Source: Nitrosospira multiformis
GTDB taxonomy: Bacteria > Pseudomonadota > Gammaproteobacteria > Burkholderiales > UBA11063
Assembly: GCA_020726205.1 (NCBI GenBank)
Contig: DYTA01000068.1
Span: 1-6,287, forward strand
Direction: 5' to 3'
Length of the DNA: 6,287 nucleotides
Below the pieces are notes generated by a model. That model saw only the letters and a list, made by a program, of their open reading frames with translations. It searched no databases and had not been told where the DNA came from. Below are positions 1-6,287 of the stretch, piece by piece. Within the stretch, counting starts at the first letter, position 1. Every line of letters begins with the position of its first letter. A program made the translations under genes and the position numbers.

Positions 1-942
1 TTGAATAATTCTTGAAAGTGCTTTTACTTTATTTCCATGCGCTTTAAATTCGCTATGATATTTATTGATGAGAAAAATGCAGTTTTCTATTCCTATCACT
101 ATAAGTAATGAAGGTATAATTCCAGTTAAAATTGTAATTTTATAACCCATTAACGAGATAGTCCCTAATGTAAATATTACACTTAAAATTACGACTATCA
201 AAGCCGAAAAAACTGCACGTCCGGATCTAAAAAAGCCGATTAAAATAATTATAGCAATTAAAATAGACAATAACACGAATAATTTTAATTCTTTTTCAAC
301 TCGTTGACTGGTGACGGTTCTTATATATGGCAATCCAGAATAATGAAGGGTTTGTCCAGTTTCTTGGGCAAATTTTTCGGCTCGTTCGTGCATGCTAAAT
401 ACTAAACCTACTCTACTTTTGTCATTTAATTTATGCTTGTCTAGGGTAATAAGCATAATATAACTATTTGTTTTTGTATTAAATAGCAGTTTATTGTAGA
501 AAGGCAAAGAAAGTAATACCTCTTTTAAACTGTCAACTTCTTTTTGAGTTTTGGGTAATTGGTTTAATATAGGAGCGTATACAAATTGCTTTAATGAGTC
601 GTCTTTATTTATATTAACGGTTCTGCCAATAGAAACACATTCTTCAACCCCGTCAAATTTTCTTAAATCGTTTGATAATTCAACCCATTTATTGAAATGA
701 TTAAGGGTGAACATATTCGGATCGGTAACCCCAATAACAAAAACGCCTCCATCTTCACCAAATTTTTCTTTAAAATGTTTGTATTGAACATACGTAGTGT
801 CTGTTTGAGGAAGCATTTGCACCAATTCGTATGACAATTGAATTTTGGTGGCAAAATAAAGCATAACAAGTGTAAGTACAGCAATTACAGTAATTACATA
901 CCATCTGCCTTTTAAAATCAGTCTTGCTATTATTGTCCACAT
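1..942 (-). CDS. RND/MMPL-superfamily exporter, N-terminal part (cut by window edge)
   Basis: The reading frame is open for 314 codons from the ATG at 942 to base 1 and continues outside the window. Residues 14-31 form a first membrane helix. Residues 35 to about 215 form a soluble, presumably periplasmic, domain. Three close helices follow at about 218-238, 244-264 and 270-293. This one-helix, large-loop, helix-bundle order is the first half of an RND-type transporter of the MMPL/COG1033 ('patched-like' exporter) group. The fourth helix ends in IGIENCIFLINKYHSEF, which aligns with the family's GxDYxxFxxxRxxEE motif. Glu286 replaces the usual proton-relay Asp. Family members use the proton gradient to export lipids, hopanoids or other hydrophobic compounds; the substrate here is unknown. 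The start is supported by a promoter about 27 nt upstream. An ATG at 956 is out of frame. There is no Shine-Dalgarno sequence. The family call is firm; a specific role is not supportable. Confidence 0.85.
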   Translation of the reverse strand, partial: MWTIIARLILKGRWYVITVIAVLTLVMLYFATKIQLSYELVQMLPQTDTTYVQYKHFKEKFGEDGGVFVIGVTDPNMFTLNHFNKWVELSNDLRKFDGVEECVSIGRTVNINKDDSLKQFVYAPILNQLPKTQKEVDSLKEVLLSLPFYNKLLFNTKTNSYIMLITLDKHKLNDKSRVGLVFSMHERAEKFAQETGQTLHYSGLPYIRTVTSQRVEKELKLFVLLSILIAIIILIGFFRSGRAVFSALIVVILSVIFTLGTISLMGYKITILTGIIPSLLIVIGIENCIFLINKYHSEFKAHGNKVKALSRIIQ

Positions 943-968
943 AACGAATATTTCATTTTAAAAGATGG

Positions 969-1000
969 CAAAGTTATGGTATTATTAAACTATATCCAAA
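969..1000 (-). promoter_or_regulatory. Bacteroidota-type promoter for the RND/MMPL exporter gene
   Basis: Read on the minus strand, TTTG at 1000-997 is followed by a 20-nt spacer and then TAACTTTG at 976-969. This is an exact match to the Bacteroidota -33 (TTTG) and -7 (TAnnTTTG) elements at normal spacing. Transcription should begin near 964, giving a leader of roughly 20 nt before the ATG at 942. The promoter lies wholly in the 62-bp gap after the yfhO-type stop codon, so the exporter can be transcribed independently of its upstream neighbour. No hairpin terminator is visible in the gap, so read-through is also possible. Confidence 0.75.
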
Positions 1001-1004
1001 GATT

Positions 1005-3434
1005 TTATTCGGTTATTGCTTTTTTTTGACTTTTTCTAAACTCGTAAAATATTACGGCTAATGTTAAAATTATCAAGAGAAGGGAGCCATAAAAAGAGAT
1101 TTTTTCACCAGTCCAATACGAAACAGGTTCAAATTTAAAAGTAATTTGGTGCTTACCTTCTGGAATAATCATGGCACGTAATACATAATTAGTTCTGAAG
1201 TGAGGCGCGGGTTTCCCATCAATAAATGCATTCCATCCTTTATCGTAATAAATATCCGAAAACACCGCAAGTTGAGGAATTGATGCATTTGATTCATATT
1301 CTAAATTTTCAGGATGGTATTTTGTTAAAGAAATTGTTGCTAAACTGTCGGGCGAGGGTTTAAAATTGGCAACTAATTTTTCGAATCGTTTATCAATAAT
1401 TGCTTCATGAGCAGGATTAAAGTTTGATAATGCGTTTAATTCAGAATCAGCATTTGCAACTAATTTAAATGTATCCACAAACCATGCATTTCCAAGTGCT
1501 TCTGGATTCATTTGTGGCATTGGGGCTCCTTCTTTAGTTGGAATTATAAAATATTTTGTATTGAGCATATTTAGAACACTCATATTATTTTTAGATATTT
1601 GGTGTTCAATAAGTTCTTGATATCTTTTCATTTTAACACCGCTATATCCACCTATTGATTTATGATAATATGAAGTAGATGCATCGTTAAAAGTATTAAC
1701 AGAAGCATTGTAAACTCTATAATACAATGATTTATCTTGTAAAATGGCTTCGTCTGCTGAAGTTTTTTTAATTGATTCGTTAAATTCCCTTTTTGAAACA
1801 AAATTATCGTTGTTTACATATCTTTTATCTACAGACCAAAGGTCGGCTAAAATGAGAACCGATGCAATAATGATAGCATATTGGGTTTTTAAATTCTTTT
1901 TTACAACAAAAAATATTAATCCTGCCATTAATATTACAAATACCAACGAACGAAACGCATCGCTTTGAAGCATGGAGATTCTGTCGTTTACAATTGCGTC
2001 TACGGGATAGCCTGCTTCTTTTAATCTAATATCTTCGGGTGATGTAAAATCAAAAAATCCGCTTCCAAAAACGAGAAAAAATAAAGCTAATCCGCCCAAA
2101 ATGGATAATGATTTAATAAGGGCTTTTTTTATTTTGTTCCAATCGTATTCTTTTTTTAGTAGTTTGTCAAAAAACAGGATGCCTAGCAAGGGTACTGTAA
2201 ATTGAACTATTACCAAGATCATAGAAACAACTCTGAATTTATTGTATCCAGGTACATAATCTAAAAAGAAATCGGTTAAAAACATGAAGTGTTTTCCCCA
2301 AGCCAGCATAATAGCTATAATGGTAGCAGTAAGAAGCCACCATTTTAAATGACCTTTTAGTAAAAATAAACCCATTAAAAATAAAAATAAAACCGAAGCT
2401 CCTAAATAAACCGGACCACTTGTAAAGGGTTGAGGACCCCAATAAGTAGGAATAGATGAACTTGCTTGCTTTGCCGTTTCGCGACCATAATTTTTTTCGA
2501 AAAAAGCATAGGTTTCTGAATCCTTTCCAACATCAGTCATTGACGATCCGCCAAATAAATTAGGAATAAATAAATTTAAGGTTTCACTCACTCCGTAACT
2601 CCAAGCGGTTGCATAATCTTTATCTAATCCAGAAGTTTTATTGTCTTTATCGTTTGTGAGTTCTGATTTTCCTCTACTAGAATATTGTCCATATTCCCAT
2701 GCCGTCCATATATTAGTAATATTGCAAGAAATAGCAATTATTACCCCAAAAATTAACACACCTACAGTTTTAAAAAATTTCATTATTTGTTTTTCTTTTA
2801 TTGAAAAATAAAACTGAAAGAGACCAAACAATAGTAAAATTATAGCTGTATAGTAAGTAATTTGTAAATGATTTATAAATATTTGAAGAGCAAGGAATAA
2901 TGACATCATTAATGCTCCCAAAAACAACTTTTTATTAAATGCTAAATAAATTCCCCCAATTATTGCGGGCATATATCCTAATGCAATGGCTTTAGTTATA
3001 TGACCTGGTTCAATAATTATAAAAAAGTAAGAAGAAAAAGCATATGCAATTGCCCCCATGATACTAATCCAAGGCTTTATCCCAAAGGCAATCAAACATA
3101 AATAAAATCCTAAAAGATAAAGAAATATTAAATTAACTGTTCTTAACCCAAAAAGACTTAGTGCAGTATTAAGATGTGCTAATAAATTTGATTTAGGGGT
3201 GTGAGTAATAAAATAAGTAGGCATTCCTCCAAAAAGGGCATTTGTCCATAGAGGGGGACGACCCATTTCTTCGGCATATGTGTTAGTTTCATTTGCATAC
3301 CCCAAATAATTTAAATGATCGGATTGTCTAATTTTCTTACCTTCTAATACCGGTGAAAAATAAATTATTGAGATTATAAAAAAGATTACTACCGCAATTA
3401 AATGTGGCAGCATTAAGTTAAAATATTTTTTCAT
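1005..3434 (-). CDS. YfhO-family multi-membrane protein (GT-C-like glycosyltransferase family)
   Basis: A complete 809-residue protein, close to the usual length of Bacteroidota YfhO proteins. It begins with a short cytoplasmic tip and a helix at about 11-29. The first outer loop follows, with Asp39 in RQSDHLNY, where GT-C enzymes carry their catalytic acidic residue. About 12 more helices lie between 99 and 533. Conserved-looking stretches include FGGMPTY (69-75), PGHITKAIALGYMP (143-156), NHLQITYY (188-195) and SRGKSELT (253-260). A soluble region covers about 535-775 and ends in the family's typical DKGWNAFIDG...RTNYVLRAMIIPEGKH block (731-762). A last helix spans about 779-797. In Firmicutes, YfhO proteins take part in sugar modification of lipoteichoic acid from a lipid-linked sugar. 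The acceptor in Bacteroidota, which lack that polymer, is unknown. The start is supported by a promoter just upstream. Family assignment is strong; enzymatic activity is inferred. Confidence 0.9.
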   Translation of the reverse strand: MKKYFNLMLPHLIAVVIFFIISIIYFSPVLEGKKIRQSDHLNYLGYANETNTYAEEMGRPPLWTNALFGGMPTYFITHTPKSNLLAHLNTALSLFGLRTVNLIFLYLLGFYLCLIAFGIKPWISIMGAIAYAFSSYFFIIIEPGHITKAIALGYMPAIIGGIYLAFNKKLFLGALMMSLFLALQIFINHLQITYYTAIILLLFGLFQFYFSIKEKQIMKFFKTVGVLIFGVIIAISCNITNIWTAWEYGQYSSRGKSELTNDKDNKTSGLDKDYATAWSYGVSETLNLFIPNLFGGSSMTDVGKDSETYAFFEKNYGRETAKQASSSIPTYWGPQPFTSGPVYLGASVLFLFLMGLFLLKGHLKWWLLTATIIAIMLAWGKHFMFLTDFFLDYVPGYNKFRVVSMILVIVQFTVPLLGILFFDKLLKKEYDWNKIKKALIKSLSILGGLALFFLVFGSGFFDFTSPEDIRLKEAGYPVDAIVNDRISMLQSDAFRSLVFVILMAGLIFFVVKKNLKTQYAIIIASVLILADLWSVDKRYVNNDNFVSKREFNESIKKTSADEAILQDKSLYYRVYNASVNTFNDASTSYYHKSIGGYSGVKMKRYQELIEHQISKNNMSVLNMLNTKYFIIPTKEGAPMPQMNPEALGNAWFVDTFKLVANADSELNALSNFNPAHEAIIDKRFEKLVANFKPSPDSLATISLTKYHPENLEYESNASIPQLAVFSDIYYDKGWNAFIDGKPAPHFRTNYVLRAMIIPEGKHQITFKFEPVSYWTGEKISFYGSLLLIILTLAVIFYEFRKSQKKAITE

Positions 3435-3456
3435 ACTTTTTAAAAATTTTACTCAT

Positions 3457-3486
3457 CAAAAGTACAGTCATTTTTTCAACTACAAA
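3457..3486 (-). promoter_or_regulatory. Bacteroidota-type promoter for the yfhO-type gene
   Basis: On the minus strand TTTG at 3486-3483 is followed by an 18-nt spacer and TACTTTTG at 3464-3457, matching the -33/-7 consensus (TTTG and TAnnTTTG). The spacing is at the short end of the accepted range. Predicted initiation near 3452 gives a leader of only about 18 nt before the ATG at 3434. The leader is A/T-only near the start codon and shows no Shine-Dalgarno sequence. Confidence 0.65.
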
Positions 3487-3635
3487 AGTTTTTTATTTAA
3501 TAAATTAAGTTAGATCTTTTTTCAAAAAACGATAAATGAATATATCTATTTGTATTTTAATTAGATATTGAAAAATTATTAAAATTGAATTTGGTAAAAC
3601 TATTTAAATGCATTAAAAATCTCATAAAAAAACTT

Positions 3636-3698
3636 AAATTACAAACAATTACATTAATGGGTTGTAATTTCGGATTAACTGTTCTATTTTTGTAATTT
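3636..3698. repeat. Cluster of four TGTAATT/AATTACA heptamers around the pyrophosphatase promoter (candidate operator)
   Basis: AATTACA occurs at 3637-3643 and 3647-3653, exactly 10 bp apart. Its reverse complement TGTAATT occurs at 3663-3669 and 3691-3697. The first and third copies extend to a 9-bp inverted repeat, AAATTACAA (3636-3644) and TTGTAATTT (3662-3670). The nine-base word TTGTAATTT recurs at 3690-3698. The third copy overlaps the -33 TTG and the fourth overlaps the end of the -7 element and the expected start site. This placement would suit a repressor or other regulator, but in DNA this AT-rich chance cannot be excluded. No regulator is identified. Confidence 0.4.
3662..3692 (+). 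promoter_or_regulatory. Bacteroidota-type promoter for the membrane pyrophosphatase gene
   Basis: TTG at 3662-3664 is followed by a 20-nt spacer and TATTTTTG at 3685-3692, matching TTG and TAnnTTTG of the Bacteroidota consensus. Initiation is expected near 3697, giving a leader of about 68 nt. This leader is longer than the roughly 20-nt leaders of the two leftward genes. It ends in an A-rich run directly before the ATG at 3765, with no Shine-Dalgarno sequence. Confidence 0.7.
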
Positions 3699-3764
3699 AA
3701 AATAATTTTAAATAAGCGTAAGCTTTAAGTTAAGAATTATAGGTATTATTAAACAAAAAAAGAA

Positions 3765-6176
3765 ATGAGAAAAAAAGGAATTTTGAGTGTTTTGGCAATA
3801 TTGGCGGCGCCAATGGCCATTTTTGCAAGCGAAGCGGATTTAGTAATTCCCGATCAAGTAAAATCGCAAAGTATTTTGTATTGGGGTTTTCTAATTACTG
3901 TTTTGGGCTTAGTTTTTGGTTTATACCAATTTTTAAAAGTAAAAAAATTACGTGCTCACAAATCAATGCTTGATGTAGCTCAAGTAATATACGAAACGGG
4001 AAAAACATACTTAATTCAACAAGGTAAGTTTTTAGCCATATTATTTTTATTTATTGGTTCGGCCGTTGCTTTTTATTTTGGGTATCTTTCTGAAGCAAAT
4101 TTTGGAGCAGGCGGTGTATTAATGATTATTGGATGGACTGTTCTAGGTATTTTAGGTTCATATGCAGTTGCTTGGTTTGGTATTAGAATGAATACTTTGG
4201 CAAATTCAAGAATGGCTTTTTCTGCTTTGGAAAGAAAACCTCTTAAACTGCTGAATATTCCTTTGAATGCAGGAATGAGTATAGGGGTTGTATTAATTTC
4301 GTTAGAATTAATATTAATGCTTGTAATTCTTATGTTTGTTCCCGGAGAATATGCCGGTGCAAGTTTTATCGGTTTTGCTATTGGAGAATCGTTAGGTGCA
4401 TCTGTACTTAGAATTGCCGGTGGAATTTTTACTAAAATTGCTGATATTGGATCCGATTTAATGAAAGTTATTTTTAAAATTGGTGAAGATGATCCTAGAA
4501 ATCCCGGAACTATTGCTGATTGCGTAGGTGATAATGCAGGTGATTCAGTTGGTCCAACCGCAGATGGTTTCGAAACTTATGGTGTAACTGGTGTCGCATT
4601 AATTTCATTCATTCTTTTAGCTGTAACAGGAGTTGAACTACAAACTCAACTTTTGGTATGGATTTTCTTAATGAGAATTCTTATGATTGTTACTTCTATT
4701 GTATCTTTCTACATTAATAGCGCAATTTCAACCGCTAAATATAAAAATGTTGATGATATGGATTTCGAAAAACCGTTAACATCTTTAGTTTGGATTACTT
4801 CTATTCTTTCTATAATTGTTACTTTTATTGTAAGTTATTTAACTATTAAAGATTTACCCAACGATTTATGGATTTCACTCTCAGTAATTATTAGTGCAGG
4901 AACTCTAGGTGCCGCATTAATTCCCGAGTTTACTAAATTATTTACAAGTCCCAAATCTACCCATGTTAAAGAAGTAGTTGAAGCATCAAAAGAAGGTGGT
5001 GCATCTTTAAATATTTTATCGGGTTTAGTTGCCGGTAATTTTAGTGCTTTTTGGAAAGGTATGGTTTTCGTTTTCCTTATGGCAATTGCTTATTATGCTA
5101 GTACATTCGGGTTAGACGAATTTATGATTTATCCTTCTATTTTTGCTTTTGGTCTTGTTGCTTTCGGTATGTTGGGCATGGGTCCTGTTACAATTGCTGT
5201 TGACAGTTATGGTCCGGTTACCGATAATGCTCAATCTATTTACGAATTATCATTAATTGAAGAGGACATAGAAAAAAATTCGATTGAAATTGAAAAAGAA
5301 TTTGGCTTTAAACCCGATTTCGAAAAAGCAAAATATTATCTCGAAGCCAATGACGGTGCAGGTAATACTTTTAAAGCTACTGCTAAACCTGTTTTAATTG
5401 GTACTGCTGTAGTTGGTGCTACTACTATGATTTTCTCTTTAATTCTTGTAATTCAAGGAACTCTAGGGGTTAGACCTGAAGAGATTTTAAATCTATTGAA
5501 TCCTTATTCCATATTTGGATTTATTTTGGGTGGTGCTGTTATTTATTGGTTCTCGGGCGCGTCAATTCAAGCTGTAACTACAGGCGCCAGCAGGGCAGTT
5601 GCTTACATTAAAAAGAATATCAATCTCGACCCCAATGCTCCTAAAAAAGCAGATACTGCTAAATCTAAAGAAGTGGTTCAAATTTGCACATTATATGCTC
5701 AAAAAGGAATGTGGAACATCTTTATTGCTATTTTCTCTTTTGCTTTGGCTTTTGCATTTTTATCTTCTCCAATAACTCGCGAAGATGGAACTCTTGATTC
5801 TGCTCCCGTTGCTATGTTTGTTAGTTATTTAATTTCTATTGCGTTCTTTGGTTTATTTCAAGCCCTTTTTATGGCTAATGCCGGTGGTGCATGGGATAAT
5901 GCTAAAAAAGTAATTGAAGTTGATTTAAAACAAAAAGGAACCGATTTGCATGCTGCAGCAGTAGTTGGGGACACTGTTGGTGATCCTTTTAAAGATACTT
6001 CTTCTGTTGCTCTTAACCCTATTATTAAATTTACTACCTTATTTGGTTTATTAGCAATGGAAATTGCCATTTCTGCTCATTTTAGAGAATATGCTCATTA
6101 TGTAGGTGCTGCATTTTTATTAGTAGCGCTTTATTTCGTTTATCGTTCGTTCTACAAAATGAGAATTAGACAATAA
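3765..6176 (+). CDS. hppA: Membrane-bound proton-translocating pyrophosphatase (divergent subfamily)
   Basis: This integral membrane pump couples hydrolysis of PPi to two phosphates with outward cation transport. The protein is complete at 803 residues, longer than the usual 670-770. A signal-peptide-like segment (1-21, ending AIFA) precedes about 17 membrane helices. Catalytic blocks are intact: R216 and IFTKIADIGSD (K224, D227, D231), EDDPRNPGTIAD (E241, D242, D252), GDNAGD (D256, D260), D267, YGPVTDNA (D487), GNTFKA (N534), GGAWDNAKK (D711, K714), and GDTVGDPFKDT (D736, D740, K743, D744) with K755. Lys537, at the site of the Ala/Lys switch, predicts K+ independence. Glu270, three residues after D267, sits where Na+-pumping enzymes carry it; the usual H+-pump position is V274. 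A roughly 20-residue insertion lies at about 495-528. Together these fit the divergent Na+-regulated H+-PPases known from Chlorobium limicola and Cellulomonas fimi. PPase identity is certain; H+ as the pumped ion is inferred. Confidence 0.95.
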   Translation: MRKKGILSVLAILAAPMAIFASEADLVIPDQVKSQSILYWGFLITVLGLVFGLYQFLKVKKLRAHKSMLDVAQVIYETGKTYLIQQGKFLAILFLFIGSAVAFYFGYLSEANFGAGGVLMIIGWTVLGILGSYAVAWFGIRMNTLANSRMAFSALERKPLKLLNIPLNAGMSIGVVLISLELILMLVILMFVPGEYAGASFIGFAIGESLGASVLRIAGGIFTKIADIGSDLMKVIFKIGEDDPRNPGTIADCVGDNAGDSVGPTADGFETYGVTGVALISFILLAVTGVELQTQLLVWIFLMRILMIVTSIVSFYINSAISTAKYKNVDDMDFEKPLTSLVWITSILSIIVTFIVSYLTIKDLPNDLWISLSVIISAGTLGAALIPEFTKLFTSPKSTHVKEVVEASKEGGASLNILSGLVAGNFSAFWKGMVFVFLMAIAYYASTFGLDEFMIYPSIFAFGLVAFGMLGMGPVTIAVDSYGPVTDNAQSIYELSLIEEDIEKNSIEIEKEFGFKPDFEKAKYYLEANDGAGNTFKATAKPVLIGTAVVGATTMIFSLILVIQGTLGVRPEEILNLLNPYSIFGFILGGAVIYWFSGASIQAVTTGASRAVAYIKKNINLDPNAPKKADTAKSKEVVQICTLYAQKGMWNIFIAIFSFALAFAFLSSPITREDGTLDSAPVAMFVSYLISIAFFGLFQALFMANAGGAWDNAKKVIEVDLKQKGTDLHAAAVVGDTVGDPFKDTSSVALNPIIKFTTLFGLLAMEIAISAHFREYAHYVGAAFLLVALYFVYRSFYKMRIRQ

Positions 6177-6287
6177 ATATTTATGAGTCCAGTCTAAAAA
6201 CTATTTCTTAAACAGTTCAAAGATAAAAAGAATGTAATTATTTAGGTGCTATTTTACCTTGAAATAAAATTCTTGCCTTCAAAGGTA
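6177..6287. other. Downstream flank of hppA, no confident gene
   Basis: These 111 bases are AT-rich. No strong GC-rich hairpin with a T-run follows the hppA stop codon. A bulged inverted repeat spans 6255-6287 and is cut by the window edge. On the minus strand an open frame enters at 6285 and stops at 6238-6240, reading PLKARILFQGKIAPK. It could be the tail of a convergent gene, but 15 residues are too few to support a call. A TGTAATT heptamer also occurs at 6233-6239. Confidence 0.5.

Larger units (their letters stand above)
3435..3764. other. Divergent AT-rich intergenic region between the yfhO-type gene and the pyrophosphatase gene
   Basis: This 330-bp stretch has no plausible coding frame and is markedly more AT-rich than the flanking genes, with many A and T runs. 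It holds a leftward promoter near its left end (3457-3486), a rightward promoter (3662-3692), a cluster of TGTAATT/AATTACA heptamers around the latter, and a leader of about 68 nt ahead of the pyrophosphatase. The two promoters are about 175 bp apart and do not overlap. I see nothing recognisable in the middle portion (about 3490-3630) beyond AT-rich sequence. Confidence 0.8.

Noticed and set aside
663..884. Minus-strand open frame of 73 codons
   Set aside because: It lies wholly inside the exporter gene in another frame, has a Cys/Leu-rich low-quality translation and shows no family resemblance.
954..956. Alternative upstream ATG for the exporter gene
   Set aside because: It is 14 bases upstream of the chosen start and out of frame with the transporter.
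1744..1968. Plus-strand open frame of 74 codons
   Set aside because: It is antisense to the yfhO-type gene, which is a strong family match over the same bases, and has no promoter or recognisable domain.
2239..2442. Minus-strand open frame of 67 codons
   Set aside because: It is an out-of-frame reading inside the yfhO-type gene; its hydrophobic, aromatic-rich product mirrors the membrane helices coded in the real frame.
3714..3725. Small hairpin with a GTAA tetraloop in the hppA leader (AAGC/GCTT stem)
   Set aside because: The stem is only 4 bp, flanked by a mismatch, and matches no known riboswitch or leader; too weak to call.
5858..6070. Minus-strand open frame of 70 codons
   Set aside because: It is antisense to the highly conserved C-terminal catalytic blocks of the pyrophosphatase and has no independent support.
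6218..6225. Minus-strand TATCTTTG resembling a -7 promoter element
   Set aside because: No TTG or TTTG lies 17-23 nt upstream of it, and no minus-strand gene follows it except the end of hppA on the opposite strand.
1..6287. A linked three-gene novel system (pyrophosphatase, YfhO, exporter)
   Set aside because: The pyrophosphatase is divergently oriented with a separate promoter, the other two genes have separate promoters, and no shared substrate or domain ties them together. tRNA, rRNA, CRISPR and insertion-sequence signatures were looked for and not seen.

Overview
The window looks like ordinary chromosome from a low-GC (about one third G+C by eye) member of the Bacteroidota. Three things support this. 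Each of the three genes is preceded by a good match to the Bacteroidota sigma-ABfr-type promoter (TTG or TTTG, a spacer of 18-20 nt, then TAnnTTTG). The starts have A-rich leaders without Shine-Dalgarno sequences. The YfhO-type and RND/MMPL-type proteins also resemble those common in this phylum. I cannot place it more precisely than phylum.

Layout. Positions 942 to 1 (minus strand) hold the first 314 codons of an RND/MMPL-superfamily exporter that runs off the left edge. Positions 3434 to 1005 (minus) hold a complete 809-residue YfhO-family multi-membrane protein with a GT-C-like architecture. A 62-bp gap between them carries a promoter for the exporter gene. Positions 3435-3764 are a 330-bp, very AT-rich divergent intergenic region with one promoter facing each way and a cluster of TGTAATT/AATTACA heptamers around the rightward promoter. 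Positions 3765-6176 (plus) hold a complete 803-residue membrane-bound pyrophosphatase. The last 111 bases contain no confident gene.

How the genes work together. The pyrophosphatase is an energy-coupling enzyme: it hydrolyses PPi made by biosynthesis and pumps cations outward. YfhO and the exporter are both envelope proteins. The first is probably linked to a lipid-carried sugar transfer and the second to export of lipids or other hydrophobic compounds. Nothing shows that the three form one pathway. The left pair may be co-transcribed in part, but each gene has its own promoter.

Most interesting content. The pyrophosphatase is clearly divergent from canonical H+- and Na+-PPases. It keeps the catalytic residues but has a lysine at the K+-independence site, a glutamate at the position typical of Na+-pumping enzymes rather than the usual H+-pump position, a roughly 20-residue insertion, a signal-peptide-like N-terminus and an extra C-terminal membrane helix. 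This fits the divergent Na+-regulated H+-PPase subfamily better than the canonical ones. I found no sign of a wholly new multi-gene system, mobile element, CRISPR array or RNA gene.
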